Source: an uncultured Acetatifactor sp. (GTDB lineage: Bacteria; Bacillota; Clostridia; Lachnospirales; Lachnospiraceae). Taken from it: DNA of 36,064 bases. The DNA lies in assembly GCA_944383825.1 (NCBI GenBank), contig CALWRA010000028.1:1-36064 (forward strand), given 5' to 3'. This document shows, one piece after another, positions 1 through 9,439 of the stretch. The notes beneath the pieces are model-generated. The model made no database searches and was not told the origin of the DNA. It saw only the letters and a list, made by a program, of their open reading frames with translations. The stretch's first letter is position 1. The number at the start of each line of letters is the position of its first letter. The translations under genes were made by a program, and so were the position numbers.

Positions 1-8
1 ATAAAAGG

Positions 9-15
9 CCCTCCT
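9..15 (-). promoter_or_regulatory. Ribosome binding site of a gene starting beyond the left edge
   Basis: On the minus strand this reads AGGAGGG, followed by CCTTTT and then AT at the last two bases. An ATG whose G lies just outside the window would have ideal 6-base spacing. The leader at 16-243 therefore probably belongs to a gene immediately to the left, transcribed in the same direction as the large operon. The gene itself is not visible. Confidence 0.55.
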
Positions 16-100
16 ATGAATTAGATTTTATCATAGAAGAACCTTTGATGACATATTTACAGAAAAAGTTTCACACCGCCTCGGGATTGCCATGTAACAG

Positions 101-148
101 AAAAATCGAGAATGTTCCATGGCTGTTTTCGCCAATAGATCATTCCCG
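101..148 (-). terminator. Hairpin with T-tract in the leader, intrinsic terminator or attenuator
   Basis: The minus strand reads an imperfect stem (CGGGAATG pairing with CATTCTCG, and GGC with GCC) around loop GAAAACA, followed by ATTTTT. It could end leakage from the Rhs-immunity operon. It also lies between the promoter at 214-243 and the ribosome site at 9-15, so it could act as an attenuator. Thirteen bases of the stem (112-124) are identical to the terminator stem at 35179-35191. Confidence 0.6.
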
Positions 149-213
149 ATTGTGTGTTTACGTCTAGGTATTATGGAGATATCTCATCCCCCTTATACCC
201 CCTGATGAGTGCC

Positions 214-243
214 ATTGTAACATGGATATTTTGGGATCGTCAA
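214..243 (-). promoter_or_regulatory. Sigma-A type promoter for the left-edge gene
   Basis: On the minus strand TTGACG (238-243) and TACAAT (214-219) are separated by 18 bases. The predicted start is near 207. The transcript would begin with a hairpin CTCATC/GATGAG (about 182-208) whose loop carries two G-runs. It would then meet the T-tract hairpin at 101-148 before the ribosome site at 9-15. This is about 200 bases of structured 5' leader, fitting attenuation or a riboswitch. I do not recognise a known class. Confidence 0.6.
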
Positions 244-381
244 GGAAAATGTTACGAAATTATTACATATTACATTTTAGTTTGTGTCATTTTCTAACTT
301 CCAGGAAATCGTTATGATTATCCTTGCTGGCTTTTACCACTTTCTAAATTTCAAGCCTATACCACTTATTATATCTCACAC

Positions 382-732
382 TTAAGAAATAATATCACAA
401 TAAATGGTAGCACACTTATTCTTATACCTTCGTTCACAAATTTCTGCTGGATAAAAACATTTATTTATTTGAGAATTTTTCAATCTCTCTTCAAAATATT
501 CTAATTCTTCTTCATCCATACACATTTCTACTACATCTTCACGAATTATCATTTCATCCACATCAGAATCAAGCTTTATTATTAATTTTTTTTCCTGTCC
601 TGAATATAATATTTGAATATATTCTTCGCTCTTTTCTGAAACTGTTTTGATATACTTCAGCATTTCTTCAATACCTTGTGTATCTACTTTTAGGAGAAAC
701 GACATCGTGTTATTCCTAAACATTTCAATCAT
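382..732 (-). CDS. Probable immunity protein of the Rhs toxin
   Basis: A 116-residue acidic, soluble protein with no signal peptide or membrane segment. A TTG start at 747 is possible, but the ATG at 732 sits 9 bases after GGAG and is preferred. The gene follows the Rhs toxin gene by about 21 bases and is the last gene of the operon. A small gene directly after an Rhs C-terminal toxin is the standard place for its cognate immunity gene. I do not recognise the family. Base composition is AT-rich, like the adjacent toxin tail and unlike the GC-richer Rhs core, which suggests the toxin tip and this gene were acquired together. Function rests on position. Confidence 0.7.
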   Translation of the reverse strand: MIEMFRNNTMSFLLKVDTQGIEEMLKYIKTVSEKSEEYIQILYSGQEKKLIIKLDSDVDEMIIREDVVEMCMDEEELEYFEERLKNSQINKCFYPAEICERRYKNKCATIYCDIIS

Positions 733-753
733 AATTCCATTCTCCAATTCTAA

Positions 754-3700
754 TCACTTAATAGGTACATGAATATTTTTTATTACATCAAAACCATTTC
801 CATTACTTCTTGGAGTCAAAAACTCGAAATGCACATGAGGTGTATTTGGTAAGGTCGGTTGCCCTATTCCATGATTTCCCAAATAATCATCTGGTTTTAT
901 TCTAAATTGTCTGGTTCCATCAAGACTTCTCCATTTACCAGAATCTATCTTGACATAATCATCTCCCAAGAAGAGTCGCATCTCATTGTGAATATCTTGT
1001 TGGCTTATGCTTCTTCTCCATTCAGTCAGATTGATTGTCCTTCTTGTACTCCTATCTCTTCCAAATAGATTATTGCTTCTTCCATTCGACTGATACCCTG
1101 TTCTATCATATCTGGAAGAACTACCACTCTCTCCAGCCCCACTTCCCCCCTTACCATCTGCTCCATCAGCCCCACCATTTTTTGCGTCTGACGGACACTT
1201 ACCTTCAGCATTATGCTCTCTTTTATACCCGCTGGGATCATAATACGTCACCGGGTTGTTGGCGCAATACGCATACAGGTTCATGCCGTCCCCCTGGTAT
1301 GCGTCTTCCTGCAGGAACCGGCCCAGCACAGGGTTGTAATATCTGGCTCTCAGGTAATACTGGCCTGTCAGGCTGTCATACTGCTGGCCTGTGTAGCGGA
1401 TACGATTTGAAAGCTGCTCCGCACTCTCCAAATCTGCTCCGAATGCGTCGTACAGATAGCTGTTGAGAACGGATCCCTCTTCGTCTGTGATCAGCGCTGT
1501 GCTGTACTGCTCGTCTTGGTGTAGGTAGCTGATTTCCCCGCCCCGGCTAACAGCCGCAACGCCTCCGCCTACCCCCAAATGGTAGCCAGTATACTTCTCT
1601 TCCCCTTCTTCTTCCCACAAAAGCTCTCCTTTGTGGTATACAAACCGGAGCCGGTTTTCCCCTTCCGCCAGCTCACAGCGCAGTCCTTCTGCATCATATC
1701 GGTTCTCCTGAACCTGCCCGGTTTCCGTCTCTACCCGGATCTGTCTGTGCCTGCTGTCGTAGACGTACCGGCGCACTCCTCCGGAGCCTCTTTCTTCTAC
1801 TATACTTCCCTGACCGTCATAAGTAAACTGTTTTTTCCCTTCCGGGCTTTCCTCCATAATCAGCTGATTCTTCTGATTATAATGATAGATAGTTTCCCCT
1901 TTTGCGTCGCTCTTTCCGATTCGGTTGCCTGCAGGGTCATAGGTATAGCAGACGGCGGTTTCTCCCCTTCTTTCCTCCAGAAGGCGCCCTTGCACATCGT
2001 AGCGCCAGGAAATATCCAAGGCCGCCGTCCCTTCTGGTTCTGTTCCAGAGCCTGTCAGGCTCTCTTCCTGCTCTGCCATGCTCCGGAGCCCCCTCTGCCA
2101 GCCTTTTTTTGCTGTCCGGTTCCCGTTGCCGTCATATAGATATTCCAGGTATAGCAGAGTTTTCCCTCCGGCTTTGGTCTCCAAACTCTTTAGATTCCCA
2201 ACCCCATCATAAGTATAGGCGGTTTCCCCTTCCTTGCCCCAGCGGATGTGTCTGACCCGATTCAGGGCGTCATATGCGTATCGTACGTCAAGTCCCTGAT
2301 GGTTATAAACCCGACTTCGCCTGCCCAAAAGGTCATATTCATAGCAGGTGCGTGTGCCTGCCCCGTCCCGGATTTCTTTTACCTGGCCTGCCTGGTCGTA
2401 GACATAGGAGACCAAAAGCCTTCCTGCAGAACGCTTTTCCTTAAGCCTTCCGGTACTGTCATAGCTGTATTCATATGAATGGCCGCCACTGATCCCACGT
2501 ATCAGCCTTCCCAGGCTGTCGTAGTGCCAGGTGCTGATGCAGGGGGTTTTCCTCTTCTCGTCCCACGCCTTCTCGTACACTGGCTGGCCGAACACGTTGC
2601 TTGCCCTCTCCAGGATCCTCCCATCCCGGTCAGTGTGACAGGCAAGATTACCCTCCAGGTCATACAGGAAGGTTTCCGTTTGTCCCAGCTGGTCCCTCCG
2701 CTCACTGACTCTGCCCAGGCTATTGTAATGGTACGTTACTGCGTTTCCCTTTCCGTCAGCTGCCCTGCTGACTTGGCCTGTGGGAGTATATTCCCAGCTT
2801 TCCCGCGTCCCGTCGCTGTATCCTGCTTCGGTAATCCTTCCCCAGCTGTCCAGATGACAGGTGATTCTGCTGCGGTTACCGTCAATGATACCCGTGATTT
2901 GGCCCCTGGAATTGTATTCATACTGCTGCAGGATGTGACTCTCACGCTTTCCTCTTCTGCCCGTTGGGCTTTCCCGGCGCACTTCCTTAATCTGTCCGTC
3001 CATTTCGTAGGCATAGCAGGTGCGTCCGCCAAAGGCGTCCCTCTCGGTCACCGGCTGGCCATTCTGATTGTATACTGTCTCCTGCACCAATTCACCAAAG
3101 GCGTTGGTGACCCGAATCCGGTTCCCACGGCTGTCGTAAGCATAGCATGTCCCCGGCATGGTCTCTGCTTCCGGAATGCCCGCTGTCCCCTTTTTCCAGC
3201 CATAAGGAGAAATTTCCTTAATCAGACGATCCTCCCGGTCGTACAGGAAGCGGGTTCGTGCCCCCGATGGATCCGTTCTGGCAGTCAGACGGTCTTTATA
3301 ATCATAGCAGAAGCTGGTACAAAGGCTTTCTCCCTCCGTCCCTAAGATGGTGCGGGCGGTTACGTTTCCTGCCTGGTCGTAATCATACTTCACCCGTCTG
3401 TCAATGCCGTTCTTTCTGTCCAGCACCCTTTCCAGCACCAGGCGGTCCTCCCCATCATATTCTCTGTGGATTTCAAATCCCTTGGGAGTTATGGTTTTTA
3501 TCAGGTTGCCGTTTGCGTCATAGCCGTACCGGGTCACCGCCTTGCTCTCCTGGCCGTTTCCCTGGATTTCTTCTATCTTCTCTCTCAGCCATCCGTTTTT
3601 ATTGTAGCCATAACGGATAAGGCTCCTGGTTCCCTCCGCAATCGTTCGCTCCCTGCGGGTCAGGTTCCCCAGCAGGTCATAATCATAACGTACTCTGGCT

Positions 3701-6700
3701 CCAAAACCGTCTTCTACCTGACACAGCCGGTTGTTCGGATCATAGGAAAAGACAATGCTGTGCCAGCTTTGGGGTTCTTCTCCCTTTTGTGTCTCCTGCT
3801 GCCCGTACCGTTCTTCCACCTTGTTCCCCTGACTGTCATAAAGATATGTGATGGTGCGGTACAGGGTAAGCCCTTCTTCCTTGCGGACGCTGATTTGTTC
3901 TCTTGTTTTCAGTCCCAGGCCGTTATAGGCGTACAGGGTTTCCTTTCCTTCCCCATCCACCTCGCGGGTCACCTGCCCGTGGCCGTTGTATTCATACGTG
4001 TGGATCCGGTTTCCCTCCGGGTCCTTTACCTCCGTAAGACGGCCCATAGCATCATAGGCATAGCTCCAGCCCGCTCCATCGTCCTCCACTTCCTGGTAGG
4101 CTTCCGGCAGCACCTGCTTTGTCATATGCCCCTCCGAGTCATAAAACCGCCGTTCCACTCCCCCATCTGGATAGCGGATTCGGATACAGCTGCCATTGCT
4201 GTCATACTCGTAGCGGGAGCCTTCTCCCTCCTCCCCTTTTTCTGCATAGCTTACCGGATGTATCCAGGCCGTCACATTCCCGTCAAAGTTTCTGAACTGG
4301 CGTCTATGCCCCTGCAGGGGGGATATGATGTCTGCCAGACGGCCCTGGGAATCATACCGGTATTCGTATCCCTTTCCTTTTTCCTCCCACTGTCTGGGCG
4401 GGAAGTAAGACGTCAGGTTTCCCATGCGGTCATAAAAGCGGTAACTGATGTATCCCTCCCCATCTTTTCTTTTGGTTACAAAGTTCCGAGAGTTATAGGA
4501 CAGCTCTACCGTCCCATAGACATTCCCGATGCTCGTCCTGCGCCCCACTTGGTCATAGTCATAGCGGGTCTCTTCTTCCCTTGGGGTGAGCACACGAATG
4601 GGCTGGGAATGGTCCGGTGCGTATTCCCTCCTGGTTTCGTTCCCAAGGCTGTCACGCTCCAAGACACATCTTCCCAAGCAGTCGTATTCTCTGGTGGTCT
4701 CTCTCCATTTCCCTTCCTCTATTTTTTCTCTGGTTCGGGTCAGGTTATGAGCGCTGTCGTAGCCATAGCACGTCTCCCTTCCTTCCGAGTCCCATGTGCG
4801 CTCTAGATCGTGGTTTTGGTCATAGCTTTTGTATTCCTCCAAGCCATCCGGATGTCTTTCCAGAATGACGCGTCCATAGGCGTCATATGCCCATTCCCTC
4901 CTGTGGCCCAGGCGGCTTGTTTCACAGATTTTACAGTTGTCCTCATTGTAGAGGAAAGTTTCCCGTGTACCGTCCTCATAACGGACACACTCCAGAAGAA
5001 GCCGGTCATTGTATTCATAGATCTCCGTTTTCCCGGTTTCGCTGTAAAAGATGGTGTTTCTTTTGTGGGCCTCGTCATAAGCAAAGCGCCAGTGTACTCC
5101 CCCGGGGAAGCTCTGGCTTGTAATCCTTCCCTTTTCGTCATATTCGTTGTCCAGGCATCGTTTTCCATTTTGATCGGTAACTGACAGGATACGGCCCAAT
5201 TTGTCATATTCATAATGGGTCATCCCTTCATCCGGGTTCACCACATCCGTCAACAGCTCTCCCTCATATCGGTACTGAGTTCTTCTCCCGATTTCATCTG
5301 TGATCTCCAGGATCCGTCCATCTTTACATCTTACCTCCAGCACATTTCCAAGAGGTGTAGTGATCCGTTCCAGCCCTTCCTTTCCATAGGACAGCGCCAG
5401 ACGCAGTTTGTTTGGGTATTCCACGTAGCGCAGCAGTCCCTGTCTGTTGTAGGCGTATAAGGTATGCTCCCATACATCCTGAAGCAAAAAGGGTTCCTCT
5501 CCTTCCGGAGACGTTTCCAGCACAAACCGGTCGGTTCCCCTGGTCATGTTCTCCCAGACGCCCTCACGCCATTCAAAACACAGACTGTGACCGGTGACCG
5601 TGTTCATATGCACTCTGGTATAAGCCATATCCTGCGTATCCCGAAAAATCCTGCTGGCATAGGGAAAATCCCATCCTCTGCCCAGCACGGAGCTTTCCCC
5701 GTTTGTGGAACGGTATATCCGCTCCAGCACAAGGGGGGCCGGCAGGCTTGCAAGGATGAAGTCCGTGGTCTTTATGGTATAAGCGCCCGTCACCGCGTCC
5801 ACCGGATCGGAGATAAAGGCCGCCAGAAAATTGGCAAAGGCATTACGGGCAAGGCTCTCCCAAAGATGGAATTCCTGATCGGTCAGCTCGCACACCGCCC
5901 ACTCTATACCTGTGTCTAATATGGTTCCCGTTATGGCCTCAATCACCTTTCCGTTCGTAGAATTTGCTCCAACCTGGAACACTCTTTGAAGGCTCGCAGT
6001 AGCCCTTGTGCCCACCTGTCCCTGCAGCAGTCCGATACCCACGCTGACTGCCAGTCCGTAAGGGTCCAACGTTCCCGTGTCGGCCAGCTGGTTAAGCCCG
6101 GTGTTCAGTACATTTCCTCCTACCTGCACCACAGTTTTCAGCTTAGCCAGCTCCTTGCTGTTGCAGGCAATTTTTCCGATTTTTCCCGTAGCCGATATGG
6201 CCTTGAAGGCACTGCCAATAGCCTTGCCCGATACAACGCCGAATGCAATATCCGCAACCTCCCTGGCAATGTAATAAAGCGTGTCGTTCTTAAACACATC
6301 ATCCCGCAGGAAGTTATGTCCTCTGCTTAAATCTCCGGTATATGACTTCTGCATGTTGCTGAGCCCTTCCCCGGTATCCGAGGCGGCAAAGCCTGTCACA
6401 ATTGTTCCCAGCACGATCGGGGCTACAATCCCGGCCGTTGCGCCTCCTGTGCATACTGTGGCAGCTACGGCTACGGCTGCAACCGTCACAGTCGCCATGA
6501 TTTTCACAATACCCTTGAAATACTGGGAACGCCCCTCCTCGTATTTATCCACCAGCTGCTGCGTCACGCCCTCGTTGATACTGGTTCTCATGCTCTCATC
6601 GTTGGCGGTAACCCCCTCAATCATCTCCTGTAAAGAGGGGTTGGAAGCCGGCGTAGTGTCGGAAGCCGTCATTCTTACAAACACTGCGATAATTTTTGCC

Positions 6701-8082
6701 TCCTCTGTGAGCTCAATCTGAGATCCCTCCTCACCCACCTGAAGCTTTATGGAGTCCGCTTCCAGAACCATCTGCTTTAAGGGCTCCCCTTCCTCACTGA
6801 TGGGCTCTCCCAGCAAAAGGTTTCCCTCCGTGCGGAATTCAATTTTTTTACCGCTGATGCTGGCATTTCCCTGGGTATCCAGTAAGATGCTGGTTTTGCC
6901 CTCACGATCCGCAGCAATACAGACAATAGAGGGCGTCATCATAAGCTCTGCGCCGTTTACATTAGAAAAAGATTTGTTGTCCGGTATCTCTGCATAGCTC
7001 GTGCCGCTCACCCCACAAGTCCGTATGGCGTGAACCGCAGCCGCCGCCTTTTCATCGTCACCAGGAAAATAGATATGTACCTGGCTTCCCACCTCTGGCA
7101 TGCAATAGATAAAACTGCTCTCTATGGCATATGGAAAATATTTGGTGTTTGGCGAATCGTCATATTCAGGGTCAATGTGAAAATGCACCCGCACACAATT
7201 TCCGGAACGTTCCTTCACTGTGGCCGGTATGCTCATTCCAAAAATGTGGGGATTCTTCTTTGGGACGCACAGCGCTCCTTTTCTGCGTCCCAGCTTATAA
7301 GAGCGCATGAGCTCCCCGTTTTCCGTATGATACAAAATGTTTGTGACTATGGCGCTTATTCCTCTGAACCGTATCTTTTGGGCCAAGGAAAAACTCTGTC
7401 CGCAGGTTACCTCCCAGCCGATGCTTTCCTGGGGAAGAATTCCCGCACTGCTGCCCATGCGGAAATGCTTGTCCAAATCCTTGGTCTCCCGGTAATCCTC
7501 CTGACTCAGCTCATATTCCAACTCAGAATCCGGTATCCCAAAATATGCCCGTCCGTGATCCGCACAGCAGTCCGGCACCATAAATGTCTGAAAATGGCTG
7601 GCAAGGCGCACCAAAAAATCCCAGTCGCTCTCCTCATACTGAAGCAGGAAGTCTGGGATTACCGTCCCCTTCGTAACACAGTCCAGAATCTCCCCGCCGG
7701 GCTGATTCTGCAGTACCTTATGAATCACCTGCTCATATGTAGCGTCGAGATTTACGTAGCTTCTGCTCACCGGGACAAGTCCCCATTCCATGGTATGGGA
7801 GAGAGCCTTTAGCTTCAGGTAGCACAAACTCCTGTCCCGAAGCATTTCTGCATCCGTAATTATCCCGGAAAAGAAAAGTCCCTCCCGACCATCTTCATAA
7901 ACTTCAATGCCATCGCCGGCCCCTATGCCGTGAATGACATCCCTGATCTTTTCCTCCTCCATAAGAAGCGCCATTTGAACTGACACATGGGCATTAAAGG
8001 CCGCCTCCAAAACAAAGGATTCTATTCCTATTACGCTTTCAAACGGAAGCCTTATTTTCAGTCCCTGAAAGGCAAGTTCCAT
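754..8082 (-). CDS. VgrG-Rhs polymorphic toxin (2442 residues)
   Basis: Residues 1-460 are a VgrG/phage gpD-like spike: a YEESDWDFLVRL motif (about 149-160), an OB-fold stretch (about 280-355) and a beta-rich tail. A hydrophobic, Ala/Val/Gly-rich stretch at about 525-570 could be a membrane-active or transmembrane region, and 600-755 is a linker. The Rhs shell opens with DPVDAVTG (about 759) and LGRGWDF (about 800). It continues through dozens of YD repeats to the conserved end RARYYNPVLGRF and DPSG at 2282-2285, the usual self-cleavage border. The last 157 residues are the variable toxin. The start ATG follows AGGAGGGGAG at good spacing and lies 13 bases after the PAAR-like gene. The protein is probably the cargo-bearing spike loaded on the contractile apparatus, with the toxin inside the Rhs cocoon. 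Confidence 0.93.
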   Translation of the reverse strand: MELAFQGLKIRLPFESVIGIESFVLEAAFNAHVSVQMALLMEEEKIRDVIHGIGAGDGIEVYEDGREGLFFSGIITDAEMLRDRSLCYLKLKALSHTMEWGLVPVSRSYVNLDATYEQVIHKVLQNQPGGEILDCVTKGTVIPDFLLQYEESDWDFLVRLASHFQTFMVPDCCADHGRAYFGIPDSELEYELSQEDYRETKDLDKHFRMGSSAGILPQESIGWEVTCGQSFSLAQKIRFRGISAIVTNILYHTENGELMRSYKLGRRKGALCVPKKNPHIFGMSIPATVKERSGNCVRVHFHIDPEYDDSPNTKYFPYAIESSFIYCMPEVGSQVHIYFPGDDEKAAAAVHAIRTCGVSGTSYAEIPDNKSFSNVNGAELMMTPSIVCIAADREGKTSILLDTQGNASISGKKIEFRTEGNLLLGEPISEEGEPLKQMVLEADSIKLQVGEEGSQIELTEEAKIIAVFVRMTASDTTPASNPSLQEMIEGVTANDESMRTSINEGVTQQLVDKYEEGRSQYFKGIVKIMATVTVAAVAVAATVCTGGATAGIVAPIVLGTIVTGFAASDTGEGLSNMQKSYTGDLSRGHNFLRDDVFKNDTLYYIAREVADIAFGVVSGKAIGSAFKAISATGKIGKIACNSKELAKLKTVVQVGGNVLNTGLNQLADTGTLDPYGLAVSVGIGLLQGQVGTRATASLQRVFQVGANSTNGKVIEAITGTILDTGIEWAVCELTDQEFHLWESLARNAFANFLAAFISDPVDAVTGAYTIKTTDFILASLPAPLVLERIYRSTNGESSVLGRGWDFPYASRIFRDTQDMAYTRVHMNTVTGHSLCFEWREGVWENMTRGTDRFVLETSPEGEEPFLLQDVWEHTLYAYNRQGLLRYVEYPNKLRLALSYGKEGLERITTPLGNVLEVRCKDGRILEITDEIGRRTQYRYEGELLTDVVNPDEGMTHYEYDKLGRILSVTDQNGKRCLDNEYDEKGRITSQSFPGGVHWRFAYDEAHKRNTIFYSETGKTEIYEYNDRLLLECVRYEDGTRETFLYNEDNCKICETSRLGHRREWAYDAYGRVILERHPDGLEEYKSYDQNHDLERTWDSEGRETCYGYDSAHNLTRTREKIEEGKWRETTREYDCLGRCVLERDSLGNETRREYAPDHSQPIRVLTPREEETRYDYDQVGRRTSIGNVYGTVELSYNSRNFVTKRKDGEGYISYRFYDRMGNLTSYFPPRQWEEKGKGYEYRYDSQGRLADIISPLQGHRRQFRNFDGNVTAWIHPVSYAEKGEEGEGSRYEYDSNGSCIRIRYPDGGVERRFYDSEGHMTKQVLPEAYQEVEDDGAGWSYAYDAMGRLTEVKDPEGNRIHTYEYNGHGQVTREVDGEGKETLYAYNGLGLKTREQISVRKEEGLTLYRTITYLYDSQGNKVEERYGQQETQKGEEPQSWHSIVFSYDPNNRLCQVEDGFGARVRYDYDLLGNLTRRERTIAEGTRSLIRYGYNKNGWLREKIEEIQGNGQESKAVTRYGYDANGNLIKTITPKGFEIHREYDGEDRLVLERVLDRKNGIDRRVKYDYDQAGNVTARTILGTEGESLCTSFCYDYKDRLTARTDPSGARTRFLYDREDRLIKEISPYGWKKGTAGIPEAETMPGTCYAYDSRGNRIRVTNAFGELVQETVYNQNGQPVTERDAFGGRTCYAYEMDGQIKEVRRESPTGRRGKRESHILQQYEYNSRGQITGIIDGNRSRITCHLDSWGRITEAGYSDGTRESWEYTPTGQVSRAADGKGNAVTYHYNSLGRVSERRDQLGQTETFLYDLEGNLACHTDRDGRILERASNVFGQPVYEKAWDEKRKTPCISTWHYDSLGRLIRGISGGHSYEYSYDSTGRLKEKRSAGRLLVSYVYDQAGQVKEIRDGAGTRTCYEYDLLGRRSRVYNHQGLDVRYAYDALNRVRHIRWGKEGETAYTYDGVGNLKSLETKAGGKTLLYLEYLYDGNGNRTAKKGWQRGLRSMAEQEESLTGSGTEPEGTAALDISWRYDVQGRLLEERRGETAVCYTYDPAGNRIGKSDAKGETIYHYNQKNQLIMEESPEGKKQFTYDGQGSIVEERGSGGVRRYVYDSRHRQIRVETETGQVQENRYDAEGLRCELAEGENRLRFVYHKGELLWEEEGEEKYTGYHLGVGGGVAAVSRGGEISYLHQDEQYSTALITDEEGSVLNSYLYDAFGADLESAEQLSNRIRYTGQQYDSLTGQYYLRARYYNPVLGRFLQEDAYQGDGMNLYAYCANNPVTYYDPSGYKREHNAEGKCPSDAKNGGADGADGKGGSGAGESGSSSRYDRTGYQSNGRSNNLFGRDRSTRRTINLTEWRRSISQQDIHNEMRLFLGDDYVKIDSGKWRSLDGTRQFRIKPDDYLGNHGIGQPTLPNTPHVHFEFLTPRSNGNGFDVIKNIHVPIK
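757..1227 (-). other. Rhs C-terminal toxin domain, unrecognised family
   Basis: These are residues 2286-2442 of the Rhs protein. A Gly/Ser/Asp-rich linker of about 40 residues follows DPSG. A compact domain then contains WRSLDGTRQFRIKPDD, GNHGIGQ and PHVHFEF. The paired histidines in PHVHFE and the basic residues before them resemble catalytic centres of small toxin nucleases, but I cannot name the family. The DNA is clearly more AT-rich than the core, the usual sign of tip exchange. Confidence 0.75.
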
Positions 8083-8095
8083 AAAATCTCCCCTC

Positions 8096-8917
8096 CTATT
8101 CCGGCTGTCCTGACACCAGAATGGTAATCTGTCCGCCGTAATTACACATCAGGTTACATCTTCGCATAAGTACGGGTTCCCCATTGATAAATACCTTCTC
8201 ATGTCCCTCGGTCCACTGTGCGTCCTTTGGAAACTGGGCAATGCACTCTCCTACACACTGCTCTATCAGACCTTCCGTCATCTCCAAGGACTGCTTTTTG
8301 ATAAAATACAGGGGGATAGTATTAAAAAATATGTCTCTCCAATCTCGGATTCCATTAATGGTTTCCCTGGCCTTAAACACAGCCTCCTCAGCGGCTTTTA
8401 TCACAGCAGGATTTTCCGTGCTGTGGCATCCTCCAAAATTAATAATGTTCATATTCAGAATCGTATCCTTTGCCGTAAGCTGTGGAATCTGCCGGGTCAA
8501 TACCCCATGGGTAGGCCCCAGAGCCAAATAGCTGTCCCGCATGCCCTTACTACACTCAATCCGGGCGCAGTGCACCACAAAGGTGGTATCCTGTACACTG
8601 CTTGTCCTCAGCTCCTCCTTTTTTGCCTCCACCGCGTCTATGGCCGCCTGGGTATTGTCGGCTGCGGCTTCAACCGCCTGTTCCGCCGCTTTTTGTTCCT
8701 CCTTTGCCTTCATTAACGCCTGCTCCGCCGCTTCTGCCGCTGCCCTGTGCTCAGGCGTTGCACCCGCATAAAAAAAGTAATCCAAGGCTTCATCATAAGC
8801 CTCCTCGGCGGCGGTAATTTTTTCCTCAGCTGCCTGAGCTGCTTCCCTTGCATCATTGTAAGCCTTGTATGCCTGATTTGCCGCCATCTCCAAATCAGTC
8901 AGATTCATTTCCTCCAT
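8096..8917 (-). CDS. DUF4280 PAAR-like spike tip with N-terminal coiled coil
   Basis: A 273-residue protein. Residues 8-105 are Ala/Glu/Lys-rich and should form a helical coiled coil. Residues 112-270 match the PAAR-like DUF4280 pattern: VHCARIECSKG, then NIINFGGCHS, then FINGEPVLMRRCNLMC and GGQITILVSGQ. Conserved cysteines are suited to metal binding at the tip. A charged helical insertion at about 165-215 splits the domain. In contractile systems PAAR-like proteins cap the VgrG spike, and the gene lies directly before the VgrG-Rhs gene, fitting a tip for that spike. The start ATG follows the previous stop codon immediately, so translation is probably coupled. The coiled-coil extension is unusual and may bind an adaptor. 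Confidence 0.85.
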   Translation of the reverse strand: MEEMNLTDLEMAANQAYKAYNDAREAAQAAEEKITAAEEAYDEALDYFFYAGATPEHRAAAEAAEQALMKAKEEQKAAEQAVEAAADNTQAAIDAVEAKKEELRTSSVQDTTFVVHCARIECSKGMRDSYLALGPTHGVLTRQIPQLTAKDTILNMNIINFGGCHSTENPAVIKAAEEAVFKARETINGIRDWRDIFFNTIPLYFIKKQSLEMTEGLIEQCVGECIAQFPKDAQWTEGHEKVFINGEPVLMRRCNLMCNYGGQITILVSGQPE

Positions 8918-9439
8918 CTACTCCACCTCCACTTCCTCAAAGCACAAACCGCAGGGCTTTCGCCGGAGAAGGCTTTCAGCCAGTGCCAGACTGACAACCG
9001 GGTCCTTCCTCTGGCTTCCCTTTAAGAGAAACAGATTATGTCTTCCGATTTTGTTATTGTCAAGAACCAGTCGTTTCACGCTGCCATCTGGATAATATTC
9101 CGTACTCTTTCCCACTGCGTCCACCTGCTCCATGAGAGTATGTACATATCGGTACTGCAGGGAGTTTTCCTTGTGGATCAGAACCACCTCCTTAAAAATC
9201 AGATCCGGCTCGTAGGCGTCAAGAATCTTCCGGAACCGCTCCGAAAACATAGTTACCGGACGCTGGAGAAAATCCCATATTGCCTCTTTTCCGTTCCCTG
9301 TCAGATACAGTGCTACAACGTCGTTTAACTGGTTGGCGTCCTCTCTGATAAAAAGATGACGGCCTCCGAAAATATCAAAATCTCTGTATTGAATGGTATG
9401 GGACAAATTTGTATCCTGGGCAATAAAAAAATACCTCAT
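8918..9439 (-). CDS. Imm11/DUF1629-like adaptor protein
   Basis: A 173-residue soluble protein. The pattern of an 'RPVTMFSERFRKILDAY' stretch, a central strand-rich part and a terminal segment with LAESLLRR and GLCFEEVEV resembles the Imm11 (DUF1629) fold. That fold is used both as an immunity protein and as an accessory domain beside Rhs and VgrG genes. The ATG at 9439 is chosen over 9445 because it sits about 6 bases after AGGGAGGT and overlaps the previous stop as ATGA. A hairpin lies directly before that ribosome site. A role as adaptor between the pentapeptide protein, the PAAR-like tip and the Rhs cargo is inferred from position. Confidence 0.6.
   Translation of the reverse strand: MRYFFIAQDTNLSHTIQYRDFDIFGGRHLFIREDANQLNDVVALYLTGNGKEAIWDFLQRPVTMFSERFRKILDAYEPDLIFKEVVLIHKENSLQYRYVHTLMEQVDAVGKSTEYYPDGSVKRLVLDNNKIGRHNLFLLKGSQRKDPVVSLALAESLLRRKPCGLCFEEVEVE

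Noticed and set aside
1300..5400. Regularly recurring motifs that might be a CRISPR or DNA repeat array
   Set aside because: The periodicity comes from the YD protein repeats (about 20 residues, variable DNA). No constant repeat with unique spacers exists.
859..7812. Many plus-strand open frames of 60-450 codons opposite the Rhs gene (for example 3466-4806)
   Set aside because: They mirror the YD-repeat codons of the Rhs gene, lack ribosome sites and show no domain. The minus-strand reading is continuous and clearly homologous.
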